A stretch of 64,000 nucleotides of DNA from Candidatus Methanomethylophilus alvi Mx1201 (GCF_000300255.2 NC_020913.1:1114692-1178691); one strand, 5' to 3'. Counted from the stretch's first letter, positions 43,265-52,974 are shown. Notes: a model not told the origin generated them from the letters alone. Program-made: numbers and translations.

Positions 43265-45358
43265 TCAGTGCTTGAGGGTGCACAGGCAGTCCACTGCCCA
43301 GCAGCCCTGACCCTTCTTCCCGACGAGGACCGGGTTGATCTCCAGCTCGGTGATCTCCGGGTTCTCCTGGGCGATGAGGACGATCCTCTTGATGACGTCC
43401 TTGATGGCATCTATATCGGATGCGGGCATTCCCCTGGCCCCGGACAGGAGCTTGTATGCCTTGGTGGAGGTGATCATCTCCTCCAGCTGCTGCTCGGACA
43501 TGGGGACGTGCATCTGGGAGATCTCCCTGAGGATCTCGACATAGATACCTCCGAGTCCGAAGGACACGACGGGTCCGAACTGGGCATCCCTCATCATGGA
43601 GAGGATGACCTCCTGTCCGGATACCATCTGCTGGACGGATACTCCGTCAAGCCTCGCCTCGGGCTTGTTCTTCTTGCAGTTGGCCATGATCTGCTCGTAG
43701 GCAGCCTTGGCTGCGGCGGAGTCCTTCACTCCGACGACCACACCGCCGACGTCGGTCTTGTGGGCGATGTCGGGGGAGACGATCTTCATGACGACGGGAT
43801 ATCCGATCCTGTCGCAGGCGGCCATGGCCTCCTCTGCGGAGTTCACGGTGGCCTCTCCGGGGATGGGGATGCCGTAGGCGTTGAAGATCTGTTTACCCTC
43901 GGCCTCGGTCAGGGAGTGGCGGCCCTCGCTGTAGGCGGCATCGATGATGGCCTTGACCTTCCCGCGCCCGTCGACCTTGGGTACTTCGAGTGCGGCATTG
44001 GTCTTCTCGAGGCCGATGTTGTACTGCCTGAGGATGTCCAAGGCGCGGACGGCCCTGTCGGGGGTGGGGTAGCAGGGGAACTTACCTTTCTTGAGGATCG
44101 CATCGGCCTCGGCACACTTCTTGCCTCCGGCGAAGCAGACAGTGGTCGGATAGGGGATGTCGTCCATGATGCTGACCAGCAGATTGGCGACGGCGACGAG
44201 GTCCGCGGTATCAAGCGGGGAACCCATGATGACGAGTCCTCCTACGGATTTGTCCTTCATGACGGCGTTGATGGCAGTCTTGAAATCCTGGGCGGCGGCG
44301 TCTCCCCTGATGTCGATGGGGTTGGTGATACCGGCGAGCTTGGGAAGTCCTGCCTTGAGGTCGGCGATGGTCTCGGGTGCGAGCTTGGCGGCCTCCACGT
44401 ACTTGGCGTTGTAGGCGGCGTCGGCGGACATGACCCCGAGTCCTCCGGCATTGGTGATGATCCCGAGCCCGTCCTTCTTCATGGGGCTGCAGCAGGAGAA
44501 CACCAGGAGGGCGTCGAACATCTCGTCGAGGTCGAATGCCCTGTGGATGTTGAGTTTCTTGAAGATGACGTTGTTGACGGCATCGGAACCGGCGATGGAA
44601 CCGGTATGGGAGGATGCGGCCTTGGAACCGGCCTCGGTCTTTCCGGACTTGAAGATGACGATGGGCTTTTTCACCGGCATGCTCTCGACGGCCTGGATGA
44701 ACTTCTCTCCGTTGGAGATGCCCTCGCAGTACATTCCGATGACCTTGGTGTTGGGGTCCTCGGAGAAATATCTCAGGAAGTCGCCCTCGTCGAGGTCGCA
44801 CTTGTTACCGAAGGTGACGAAGTTGGCAAGACCTACACCGTTGGCACAGGACCAGTCGAGTATGGAGGATCCGACGGCACCGGACTGGGACATGATGGAG
44901 ATGTTCCCGGCCTGGGGAAGCAGGTGGGAGAAGGTGTAGTTCACACCACTCCTGATGTTCATTCCTCCGAAACAGTTGGGTCCGCAGATCCTGACACCGA
45001 GCTTCTTCGCCTCGGCGACGATCTCCTTCTCCATCTCCGCTCCCTCGGGGCTGTCCTCCTTGAAACCGGCGGAAAGGATGCTCATATGGTGGATACCTGC
45101 CTCCGCACAGTCCCTGACGGTCTGGAGGACGAGGGTGTTCTTGACGACGACGACTGCGAGATCGACGGGTTCCCCGATCTCCTTCACGTTAGTGTACGCC
45201 TTGAGTCCCTGTATCTCCCCGCCTTTCGGGTTGATCGGACAGAGTTTTCCTTTGTATCCTGCATCAAGCATGTTCTTGACGAGCATCCCACCGAGCTTGG
45301 TCACGTCGTTGGAAGCGCCGATGATAGCTACGGATTTGGGGCTGAAGAATTCCAACAT
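43265..45358 (-). CDS. acd: ADP-forming acetate/acyl-CoA ligase, fused alpha-beta
   Basis: 697 residues. The alpha part (1-455) has a CoA-binding domain (SVAIIGASNDVTKLGGMLVKNML, GPNCFGGMNIRSG) and the phosphohistidine segment SHTGSIAGSDAV near 250. The beta part (about 470-697) is an ATP-grasp domain (AYGIPIPGEATVNSAEEA, YPVVMKIVSPDIAHKTDVGGVVVG). It converts acyl-CoA plus ADP and phosphate to acid and ATP, or the reverse to activate acetate. Fused forms are common in archaea. Expression is likely high given strong codon bias. Confidence 0.94.
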   Translation of the reverse strand: MLEFFSPKSVAIIGASNDVTKLGGMLVKNMLDAGYKGKLCPINPKGGEIQGLKAYTNVKEIGEPVDLAVVVVKNTLVLQTVRDCAEAGIHHMSILSAGFKEDSPEGAEMEKEIVAEAKKLGVRICGPNCFGGMNIRSGVNYTFSHLLPQAGNISIMSQSGAVGSSILDWSCANGVGLANFVTFGNKCDLDEGDFLRYFSEDPNTKVIGMYCEGISNGEKFIQAVESMPVKKPIVIFKSGKTEAGSKAASSHTGSIAGSDAVNNVIFKKLNIHRAFDLDEMFDALLVFSCCSPMKKDGLGIITNAGGLGVMSADAAYNAKYVEAAKLAPETIADLKAGLPKLAGITNPIDIRGDAAAQDFKTAINAVMKDKSVGGLVIMGSPLDTADLVAVANLLVSIMDDIPYPTTVCFAGGKKCAEADAILKKGKFPCYPTPDRAVRALDILRQYNIGLEKTNAALEVPKVDGRGKVKAIIDAAYSEGRHSLTEAEGKQIFNAYGIPIPGEATVNSAEEAMAACDRIGYPVVMKIVSPDIAHKTDVGGVVVGVKDSAAAKAAYEQIMANCKKNKPEARLDGVSVQQMVSGQEVILSMMRDAQFGPVVSFGLGGIYVEILREISQMHVPMSEQQLEEMITSTKAYKLLSGARGMPASDIDAIKDVIKRIVLIAQENPEITELEINPVLVGKKGQGCWAVDCLCTLKH

Positions 45359-45813
45359 GGGAGTGCGATATATACTTCCCTTTAATAAATCTAACCACTG
45401 TGAATATGAAATTCGTAGAATTACATTCGAATACTATGTGAAATTCATGTTTTTCGTAATTAAACTAATATAAATCGTATGAAATTCATCGTTTGACGAA
45501 GTTAAAGACAATAATCGTACTAAAAAATCGACGATAAACGTATACCCGAAACGCTAAAATACCCTTGTCCGGCTCCCAGCAGTACCGTTCCGACCAATGG
45601 GCGCGATACGTGACCGCCATAGGTACGGAACGGCGTACAGCGGCCCTGTCCCTAATTCATTAGGGCTCCTGCGGTAGCAGCGACGCGTCGTCGCGGCAGT
45701 GACCGGAGGCCAACGCAGGGTCCGACACATACTCCCGGCGTACGTCAGTGCTCCGAGGCCGGCGTCATCGCCGGACTGTGAAAGGGCGTGTTAGCGTTCG
45801 GGAGACATCTTCT
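45359..45813. other. Intergenic region with AT-rich promoter and GC-rich RNA-like segment
   Basis: 455 bp without a protein gene. 45359-45540 is AT-rich and holds the acd promoter on the minus strand and possible plus-strand promoter elements (for example near 45516-45528). 45545-45802 is GC-rich with nested complementarity and is described separately as a candidate RNA. Confidence 0.7.
45545..45802 (+). ncRNA. Candidate structured RNA of about 258 nt, class unknown
   Basis: The ends pair: 45545-45557 with 45791-45802 (12 bp, one bulge). Inside, GTCCGGC (45567-45573) pairs with GCCGGAC (45770-45776). Further hairpins include CCGTTCCG with CGGAACGG (first arm near 45585), CCCTAA (45650-45655) with TTAGGG (45660-45665), GCGACG with CGTCGC, and CCTGCG with CGCAGG enclosing the latter. 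This nested, end-closed design and the sharp rise in GC over its surroundings suggest a stable RNA gene. RNase P RNA is a possible match in size, but the GAGGAAAGUCC box is missing. The SRP GGAAGG loop is also missing. Plus strand is preferred because an AT-rich promoter-like region precedes it. Confidence 0.5.
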
Positions 45814-46521
45814 TCAGACGAACATATCCACGCGTCTGAGCCACTCCACCGCCTCGGACCTTCTCGGATACATATCCTCTAGTCCGGCGAACTTCTGGTC
45901 ATGTCCCCTTCCCGACGGGTCGAAGCCTATCTTCACATGACAGAGTTCGTGGTAGAGGCAGTAGTCCAGGACGAAATCCGGAACATGTGCATCGTCCAAG
46001 GCCCCCGAGAGGGCCACGACGTCCATCACGACGCTGCAGTGGCCTATCTTCCTGGCCGTGGCGCTCTTCATCCACGATATGCACAGTCCGGGGTCCTCTT
46101 CAACCAGACCGTCGTCGACCAGACGGCCGTAGGAATCCAGAAGGTTCTTCTCCCTGCCCACCGGGGACCTCGTCAGATTCTTGCTCCGACGCAGATATAT
46201 CGGCTGTTTGCGCGCACGGAAACCGTCCGACGAGATCCATTCGATGACGGAATTCGAATAATCTGAATCGTTCTCCGCGAATATCTTGGCGATTATCGTA
46301 TCGGCAAAATCCCAAAGGATCCCGTCGGGAGCGTCGTCCAGATAATCGGAGACCATGAAGTCCGCCATCTTGTACGACCTCTGCCACCTTATCTTCAGGT
46401 CCCTGAAGGCGACGAACTGCGCCGTCACGTCGGTCAGCCTATATTGTCTCCCGACACTGGAGAAGATGTCGGTCAGCCTGTCGTCGTTGGTCTTGTGTTC
46501 TCCGCTATTGTTGTTTTCCAT
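45814..46521 (-). CDS. SprT/YgjP-like zinc metallopeptidase
   Basis: 235 residues with YHELCHVKIGFDPSGRGHDQKF near 191-212: HExxH plus a third His, followed by a helix ending in AVEWLRRVDMF, as in YgjP/WLM-type gluzincins. The N-terminal 120 residues include LRRSKNLTRSP. No signal peptide. The protease substrate is unknown; related proteins act on DNA-protein crosslinks, but that is not evident here. Single gene upstream of the candidate RNA. Confidence 0.8.
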   Translation of the reverse strand: MENNNSGEHKTNDDRLTDIFSSVGRQYRLTDVTAQFVAFRDLKIRWQRSYKMADFMVSDYLDDAPDGILWDFADTIIAKIFAENDSDYSNSVIEWISSDGFRARKQPIYLRRSKNLTRSPVGREKNLLDSYGRLVDDGLVEEDPGLCISWMKSATARKIGHCSVVMDVVALSGALDDAHVPDFVLDYCLYHELCHVKIGFDPSGRGHDQKFAGLEDMYPRRSEAVEWLRRVDMFV

Positions 46522-46606
46522 CTTACCTCTCCGCGTTTTACGCAGAAAGGAGTTCGCAGAGAAGGGATTTTAAAGACGATTGCTACAGTTAGCACTAACT
46601 CCCGGA

Positions 46607-47410
46607 TCAGAGATGGTATTCCCCGACGAACCTCTTGGGGAGGACATAGATCTCGCCGTCCTTGTCGGTACCGACGGACGCCTCCACCTCGTACACGTCG
46701 CGGATGAGTTCCTCGGTTATGACCTTCTTAGGGTCGCCCATGGCTACGATCTCCCCTTTCTTCATTATTATACACCGATCGCAGTACCTAGCCATGAGGG
46801 AGATGTCATGCTCCGCCACGAGGATGGTCATATCCTGTTTCACCATGGCACGCAGATACTCCATGACGTCCAGCTTATACTTCATATCCAGATGGGACGT
46901 CGGTTCGTCCACGAGCATCAGACGGGGATTCTGCACATACGCCTTGGCGATCAGGACCCTCTGCCTCTCTCCGGACGAGAGCATATTCAGAGGACGGTCC
47001 TGGAGATGGAGGATCCCGAACTTGCGGAGGGTCTCCTCCACCATCGACTCGTCCTCCTCTGTCTCCCACCACATATTCTGCAGGTACGGATACCTACCTA
47101 GCATGACCGTCTCGAAGACGGTGAGACCGAAGGACGCCGTCATCTCCGCCGGAACGTTGGAGACCAGCCGGGCCACCTCGGCAGGGGTCTTGGGGAGGAC
47201 CGACTCCCCGTCTATCAGTATGTCCCCTCCAGTGGGCTGATGCATCTTGTTGATGCAACGCATCATCGTGGTCTTCCCGCAGCCGTTCGGCCCTATCAGA
47301 CCGACCAGGAGACCGGACGGCAGAGTGAACGATATGTCCTTGTCGGCATGGAAACCGTTATCATACTTCTTATCCAAATGACGAACTTCCAACAGAGGCG
47401 TTTCACCCAT
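46607..47410 (-). CDS. ABC importer ATPase of BtuD/FecE type
   Basis: 267 residues: Walker A GLIGPNGCGKTTMMR near 34-48, Q-loop region, signature LSSGERQRVLIA, Walker B PRLMLVDEPTSHLD, and H-loop VAEHD. It powers the importer encoded by the next three genes. It overlaps the permease gene by 8 bp. BtuD rather than an iron siderophore ATPase is inferred from the DUF4430 domains of its partners. Confidence 0.93.
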   Translation of the reverse strand: MGETPLLEVRHLDKKYDNGFHADKDISFTLPSGLLVGLIGPNGCGKTTMMRCINKMHQPTGGDILIDGESVLPKTPAEVARLVSNVPAEMTASFGLTVFETVMLGRYPYLQNMWWETEEDESMVEETLRKFGILHLQDRPLNMLSSGERQRVLIAKAYVQNPRLMLVDEPTSHLDMKYKLDVMEYLRAMVKQDMTILVAEHDISLMARYCDRCIIMKKGEIVAMGDPKKVITEELIRDVYEVEASVGTDKDGEIYVLPKRFVGEYHL

Positions 47411-48515
47411 TGTAGATCCTCCCTTTCCTGATCAGCAGATATGCGAACACAGGTACCCCAATCAGGGTCGTTATCGCTCCCACCGGGAGCTCTATACCTA
47501 AAACTATCATCCTGGACAGCAGGTCGGCGAATATCATCAGACAGCCGCCGAAGGCCATGGATGCCGGCAGGACGAGCCTGTGGTCCCCTCCGAACAGCAT
47601 ACGGCAGAAGTGAGGGATGACGAGTCCGACGAACCCGATTATACCGACGAACGCCACACATACCGAGGCCAGCACGGATGCCAGGATGAGGATGAGGGCG
47701 TTGAACCTCCTGACGTCGAGACCCATCTGCCTCGCCTGATCCTCGCCGAGGAGCACCAGATTGAGCTCCTTCGCATACCTCAGTACGATAATTGACAGGA
47801 CCAACGCCGGGATCAGTACGGAAAACGCCTCGACCAAAGATATGCTGGCGAACGAACCGAACAGCCACATGAGGGCGCTGGATATCCTGTCCCCCGAGAA
47901 CACGATCATCACCGTCTGCACCGCGGAGAAGACCAAGCCTACCACCACCCCCGACAGGACGTACGAGTTGGTGGTGCCTCCGGCACGCTGTGCCAGCAAC
48001 ATGGTGGTGCCGAACGCCACAAGGCCCCCGACTATGGCGGACGCCGCGGTCAGATATATGGAATGAGGGGAGAACAGTCCGAAGAACGTGAAATCGAAAG
48101 CGATGACCGCCACGGCCATCGTACCGGCCCCCGAGGACACCCCCATTATGTATGGGTCTACCAAGGGGTTGCGTATGACCGCCTGGTATGCGGACCCTGC
48201 CACGGCGAGACCCACCCCCACCCCTATGGCGGCGACGGTCCTCGGCAGACGGGAGCTGTAGACCGCCAGCTCCTCCGGGGTCAGGCCCTCCCCTCCCTTG
48301 GATATGGCGGACCAGAGGTTCATAAGGGCTTCGACAGGGTTCTGTACGCCCGTAGGTCCTACGGATATCGACAGGAGGAACATCGCGAACAGTATGACGA
48401 TGCCGGCGCAAAGTATGAATCTGGCTCTGTGTCTCTTGATGTCGATATGCTTACGGGAATCCCCGTCCATAAGGCGCCTGGCCTTCCCGCGCAACCCGTC
48501 CGGATCAGGCATCAT
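47403..48515 (-). CDS. FecCD/BtuC-family permease
   Basis: 370 residues with ten spans. VYSSRLPRTVAAIGVGVGLAVAGSAYQAVIRNPLVDPYIMGVSSGAG and GFVGLVIPHFCRMLFGGDHR are diagnostic; the final spans are LPVGAITTLIGVPVFAYLLIRKGR. The start at 48515 follows an AGGGGGAAGAG ribosome site and overlaps the upstream stop by 11 bp. It is strongly similar to the C-terminal half of the upstream fusion protein. Confidence 0.93.
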   Translation of the reverse strand: MMPDPDGLRGKARRLMDGDSRKHIDIKRHRARFILCAGIVILFAMFLLSISVGPTGVQNPVEALMNLWSAISKGGEGLTPEELAVYSSRLPRTVAAIGVGVGLAVAGSAYQAVIRNPLVDPYIMGVSSGAGTMAVAVIAFDFTFFGLFSPHSIYLTAASAIVGGLVAFGTTMLLAQRAGGTTNSYVLSGVVVGLVFSAVQTVMIVFSGDRISSALMWLFGSFASISLVEAFSVLIPALVLSIIVLRYAKELNLVLLGEDQARQMGLDVRRFNALILILASVLASVCVAFVGIIGFVGLVIPHFCRMLFGGDHRLVLPASMAFGGCLMIFADLLSRMIVLGIELPVGAITTLIGVPVFAYLLIRKGRIYNG

Positions 48516-51465
48516 AGCTCTTCCCCCTTCTGACAAGCAGATATGCGAACATGGGTACGCCGATTATAGTGGTTATCGCCCCGACAGGGAGCTCGTAACC
48601 GGTCATGAGGATTCTCGAGAGGAGGTCGGCCGCTATCATCAGGAACCCTCCGAAGGCCATGGCCGTCGGGAGCATGAGCCTGTGGTCCCCTCCCATGATC
48701 ATCCTGCTGAGGTGGGGGATCACAAGACCCACGAATCCGATTACACCGCAGAATGCGACACAGAACGCGGTGAGGACGGAGGCCAGGATCAGCATTATCC
48801 TGTCGAACCTCTTGGCGTCCAGACCCATCTGCCTCGCCTGGTCCTCCCCCAGGAGGACGAGGTTCAGCTCCTTTGCCCATATCAAAGGCACCATGGAAAG
48901 TGCCAGACACGGTATCAGGACCAGCCACAGGTTGTCCCACCCCATGTTGGCGAACGATCCGTACAGCCACGAGAGGGCGCTGGAGACCTTGTTACCGGCC
49001 TCCACCATCATCAGGGACTGCAGCGCCGAGAACACCAGCCCGACCACTATACCGGCCAGGACGTAGTTTATTGATTTCCCGCCGGTCTTCTCGGCCAGAA
49101 GCATGGTGCATCCGAAGGCCAGGAGCCCTCCCACTATGGCGGAAGCGGCTGTAAGATATGTACTCCCGGCAGAGAAGAACCCGAAGAACGTGAATCCGAA
49201 CGTTATGACCGCCACTGCGAATGTGCCAGCTCCTGAGGACACACCCATGATGTAAGGCTCCACCAGCGGATTCTTGATGACCGCCTGATAGACGGCGCCT
49301 GCCACGGAGAGACCTATTCCTACGGCGAACGCCGCGATGACACGGGGCAGCCTCTCGTTATAGATGAGCATCTCCTCGTAGGTGAGGCTGTGTCCTCCCT
49401 TCTGTATGGCGGACACGGCGGCCGACAGGGCCTCCCCTACACCCATCGTAGTCTCGGACCCGATGCACAGGGACGCCAACGCCACCACGGACGTCAGTAT
49501 GATCCCGACGGCCACGACTAGACGCAGCTTACGCTTGCTCTTGGTATTGTGGGTGTAGTTCTCCCCGAAGAAATAGCAGAATATGCGGTCATGTAGCTCG
49601 CGGTAGGGATGCTCCCACTTCAGACCGTATCTCATGACGGCCCACAGGGCGGCGAGTATGACGAGGATGACGGCGATAAGCAATGCGGCCTTCTCCCAGA
49701 GAGGCGTCTCGGCATGGTACTCCTCGACGGTGTAGGGAGGAAGGTCCCCGGACACCGTGAACACACCTGTGTCGTTCCCGGCCAACACGCGACCGTCGAC
49801 CACGACGACGGGGGCCATGCTGAACTGTTTCTTGAGAGGGGATTCCGCAGAACCGACGACCTTCCCCTCCACGGTCATAGAGAAGAGGATCGACTTGCTG
49901 TACGTTATGAAATACAGGGTCTTGCCGTTCACCAACGTAGGGGCGGAATGGGTGCAATACGTCTTGGACAGATATGTGTTGATACACTCACGGCTTCCGT
50001 CCGTACCGACCTTGTACACCCCGTTATACGCTGCGACTATGACCCCCGAGAACCCATCGCCGACATAACGTGTCAGATAACTTGTTATGGACCCTATCTC
50101 GTCGGATCTTATGTCCTCCACGAATGTCAGGGAGGTCCCGTCGAAACTGTAGACCGCGACCCCGCTCGTGACCGTGTTCATACCGCGTCCGTCGGTATAT
50201 GTGGTGAAGACCGCATACGAGGAACCGGTCCTGACGAACACAGGGGTGTTCACCGCCCCGTACGGCGTATCCTTTATGACCGTCCGATACACGAGCTCTT
50301 TGCATATAAGGGACCCGTCGTACTTATTCAGGATGTACATCGTGCCGTCGTATGCACCGGCCGCCACATAGTCGTCCGTCACGGTCGGGGCGGTGAAATA
50401 CGTCCTTCCGCCCATCTGATACGACCATACGAGTCTCAGGTCCAGGTCGAAACAGTACAGCATCCCGTTGTATGCCTTGACATAGATGGCCCCCGAATCG
50501 CACACCATGGATGACGCACCCTCCCCGTAGGGTCTGCCCATGACGTCGTGATCGGTCTCGTTCGGAATGATGGTCGGAGAATCCCAGGGCATCCCGTCGA
50601 ACGTGGTTACGTTGGAATTCCCCTCTCCCGGACCGACCGCCCATTCGAAACGGTAGATGTGCCCGTTCGTCGAAGGTATGTAGATGTACTGTCCGACGAT
50701 GAGACAGCTGGTAGTCTCGTACATGGTGCAGGAGTAGTCGAACCTCCATTCCACCTCCCCCGTCTCCGCATTATGCGAAATCACCGATGCGGTACGGCTG
50801 CCGTCCTTGGGATATCCGTACTTGACGATGGCATGCCCGTCGGCATAGAGGATGGCGGAATAATCGCCGATTATGTCCTTGGGGAAATTGCTCCATTCCA
50901 CGCTGCCGGAACCGCCCGACAGGTCCGCGGTCTGGTTGGCGGAGTTCTCCGCATCGGCCTCCACCATGGTCCAGGAGGACCTGTGGTCCGGAGTCTCCAC
51001 CGGGACGATGCCGTCGGGATAGAATGCGACGGCGAGCGGCCCTCCGGAGTATGAGGCGGACAGGTCGGACGCCTCCGACCATTTCGACGCCGCCCGATCC
51101 CACAGGAAGACGTGCCAGGTGCTGGTGACGGTGACACCTGTGGTACCCTTTGAGGACAAAGAACCTCCGGAATCCGCGGCCCCTACGGTCGACGAGGTCT
51201 TTCCGGCCACGGAGAGGACTGTTCCCGACAGGGTGCATTCCACTCCGGCGGCCGTGAGCGAGGACGCCACAGTATCGCCCACCGTGGCCCCTGCACTCAC
51301 GGCCACCCAGTCGGTGTTTCCGTTACCATAGTCGATCAGGAGGTCCCCGGCGTACGTACCGTCTTCCGGAGCACCCGACGAGAGGGATGCCGGGACGGCC
51401 GAGAACAAAAGGACCGCCACGGCGAACAGACATACGAATGTACCTTTCCTCGTCATGTCAATCAC
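48505..51465 (-). CDS. Fusion: DUF4430 domain, beta-propeller and BtuC-type permease
   Basis: 986 residues. Signal peptide (1-31); DUF4430-like domain (about 38-160, ending WHVFLWDRAASKWSEASDLSASYSGG); a PQQ-type beta-propeller (about 185-600, repeated blades such as IYVKAYNGMLYCFDLDLRLVWSY and YVAAGAYDGTMYILNKYDGSLICK); a membrane span (about 612-640, LLIAVILVILAALWAV); then a complete FecCD permease (about 660-986, with NPLVEPYIMGVSSGAG and GLVIPHLSRMIMGGDHR). The extracellular part would sit directly over the channel and hand over ligand. DUF4430 resembles the C-terminal cobalamin-binding domain of transcobalamin, so a corrinoid is the likely cargo. GTG start at 51465 overlaps the binding-protein stop by 8 bp. 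Confidence 0.88.
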   Translation of the reverse strand: MIDMTRKGTFVCLFAVAVLLFSAVPASLSSGAPEDGTYAGDLLIDYGNGNTDWVAVSAGATVGDTVASSLTAAGVECTLSGTVLSVAGKTSSTVGAADSGGSLSSKGTTGVTVTSTWHVFLWDRAASKWSEASDLSASYSGGPLAVAFYPDGIVPVETPDHRSSWTMVEADAENSANQTADLSGGSGSVEWSNFPKDIIGDYSAILYADGHAIVKYGYPKDGSRTASVISHNAETGEVEWRFDYSCTMYETTSCLIVGQYIYIPSTNGHIYRFEWAVGPGEGNSNVTTFDGMPWDSPTIIPNETDHDVMGRPYGEGASSMVCDSGAIYVKAYNGMLYCFDLDLRLVWSYQMGGRTYFTAPTVTDDYVAAGAYDGTMYILNKYDGSLICKELVYRTVIKDTPYGAVNTPVFVRTGSSYAVFTTYTDGRGMNTVTSGVAVYSFDGTSLTFVEDIRSDEIGSITSYLTRYVGDGFSGVIVAAYNGVYKVGTDGSRECINTYLSKTYCTHSAPTLVNGKTLYFITYSKSILFSMTVEGKVVGSAESPLKKQFSMAPVVVVDGRVLAGNDTGVFTVSGDLPPYTVEEYHAETPLWEKAALLIAVILVILAALWAVMRYGLKWEHPYRELHDRIFCYFFGENYTHNTKSKRKLRLVVAVGIILTSVVALASLCIGSETTMGVGEALSAAVSAIQKGGHSLTYEEMLIYNERLPRVIAAFAVGIGLSVAGAVYQAVIKNPLVEPYIMGVSSGAGTFAVAVITFGFTFFGFFSAGSTYLTAASAIVGGLLAFGCTMLLAEKTGGKSINYVLAGIVVGLVFSALQSLMMVEAGNKVSSALSWLYGSFANMGWDNLWLVLIPCLALSMVPLIWAKELNLVLLGEDQARQMGLDAKRFDRIMLILASVLTAFCVAFCGVIGFVGLVIPHLSRMIMGGDHRLMLPTAMAFGGFLMIAADLLSRILMTGYELPVGAITTIIGVPMFAYLLVRRGKSYDA

Positions 51466-52891
51466 CGAAACCCAGGTCCTTGGTGTAGGTCAGATACGAT
51501 ACGTAATCGTTCCCGATGGTCTTGGGAACGACGATCCCGTCCGGGAAGGAATCGGGATTCAGGATCCTTGCGAGGATCTCGAAGAACTGGACGGAACGAG
51601 GGGACGCCCTCTGGGACAGTTCCCCGATATCCTCGCAGAGGAGGTATATGTTGCCATTCTTGTACGCGTCCGTATTCTTCCACTCCGGAGAGAGATTGGC
51701 CAGCATCCTGCCGTAATCACCGGAGGAGTATGTGCCGGAATCCAGGATCACTATGCACGACGGGTTGTATTTGGTCACGTATTCCGACGTGAGGTGCGCC
51801 CATCCGTTCATCTCCGATGCCACATTGTTCCCGTTCAGGGAGGACAGCATATCGCTCACGTACGTGTACGACCCTGCGACAGTGGGCGATGCGTCGGTAT
51901 TGAGCGTCACCATAACCGAGGTACCGGCCCCTCCCGAGACCGCGGACCTTATGGCGTTCATCGCATAGGTCATGCTTTCTATGACATCCAGGGCACGCAT
52001 CCCGTAGTTCATGGCGACTCCCGTTATGAAGATGTTGTCGATGATGGATTTCTCATCCTCCGCATTGTAAAGTACGACCGAGTTTACCTCGGAGTTGCGC
52101 AGGGTCTTCGCGACCTGTACCTGATTGTATTGGGAACCGTCGCAGATCACCATATCGGGACCCCTGTGCATTATGGACTCGTAGCTCGGATCCGTATATG
52201 TCCCCACGACGGCGATGGAACCGTTGTCGCGACCTGCGACCACGGACGACGGATAGTTGCTGTAGCTGTCGGTACCGACGATGAGGGAGACCGCATTCAT
52301 CGACGCGACGATCTCCGTACATACGGGTGAGAGGGTCACCATGCTGGAGGGCTGGGAGTATCCGTAGATGGATGTACCGGTGGCATCCACGGCCACGGCA
52401 GGTTCCGCATCCTTCTCCGTATAGGCCCACACCGTCACGGTGTAATCGGAGGCCTTTATGCCGTATCCTTCCGACCTGGTGAAGGATGTGCTCTTCTTCT
52501 CCACATACCACAGGCCCCAGGAGTGGGTGGGGTCGTTGGAATACGTCGCGGATCCGTCGTATACGGACTCCAGCTTACCGTCCTCCCCCATGGTGTATGT
52601 ATACCCGTGCTTCTCCGAGGCCTTGACGAGAAGTTCCACCGGGTCGTCGATCTCCTTGTAATCCACATCAGTCCAAGAGGTCTTGTATCCTCCGAAATCG
52701 ACGACGACCCCCTCGGACTGATAGAGGGTGGCGTTGGACCCGAGACCGTTCAGCGATACGGCCAGGATGGTACCTGCAAGGATGACGGCCACCGTCATGA
52801 AGACTTTCGTCTTCATCATCTTGGATTGCCATCCGGATCTGCCGGAAGGCCTCTTTTCGTGTATCCAGGAGTTATCCACCATGGGGTCCAT
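51458..52891 (-). CDS. Membrane-anchored binding protein with DUF4430 and BtuF-like domains
   Basis: 477 residues. A hydrophobic anchor or signal (MMKTKVFMTVAVILAGTILAVSL, residues 25-47) is followed by a DUF4430-like domain (about 55-165, HSWGLWYVEKKSTSF and TVTVWAY). A class III substrate-binding domain starting SSMVTLSPVCTEIVASMNAVSLIVGTD runs to the end. This is the capture component of the importer. The start may be 52891 (GGAGC just before) or 52819, which would leave a clean signal peptide. First gene of the four-gene operon; dyad GGAT-N5-ATCC at 52975-52987 upstream. Confidence 0.88.
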   Translation of the reverse strand: MDPMVDNSWIHEKRPSGRSGWQSKMMKTKVFMTVAVILAGTILAVSLNGLGSNATLYQSEGVVVDFGGYKTSWTDVDYKEIDDPVELLVKASEKHGYTYTMGEDGKLESVYDGSATYSNDPTHSWGLWYVEKKSTSFTRSEGYGIKASDYTVTVWAYTEKDAEPAVAVDATGTSIYGYSQPSSMVTLSPVCTEIVASMNAVSLIVGTDSYSNYPSSVVAGRDNGSIAVVGTYTDPSYESIMHRGPDMVICDGSQYNQVQVAKTLRNSEVNSVVLYNAEDEKSIIDNIFITGVAMNYGMRALDVIESMTYAMNAIRSAVSGGAGTSVMVTLNTDASPTVAGSYTYVSDMLSSLNGNNVASEMNGWAHLTSEYVTKYNPSCIVILDSGTYSSGDYGRMLANLSPEWKNTDAYKNGNIYLLCEDIGELSQRASPRSVQFFEILARILNPDSFPDGIVVPKTIGNDYVSYLTYTKDLGFGD

Positions 52892-52974
52892 GCTCCGTTA
52901 CGAACGCATCCGATATTTCCTCTTGCGAGTACTTGACTGGCGGAATAATCCCGTTCTCAGTATAAGTACAATTC

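Noticed and set aside
45545..45802. Firm identification of the structured RNA as SRP RNA or RNase P RNA.
   Set aside because: The SRP GGAAGG loop region and the RNase P GAGGAAAGUCC box were not found on either strand, so only an unclassified candidate is reported.
46607..52891. Annotation of the ABC importer as an iron-siderophore system.
   Set aside because: FecCD/FecE families cover both iron and cobalamin. The DUF4430 domains and the metabolic need for corrinoid favour a corrinoid cargo, though iron complexes are not formally excluded.
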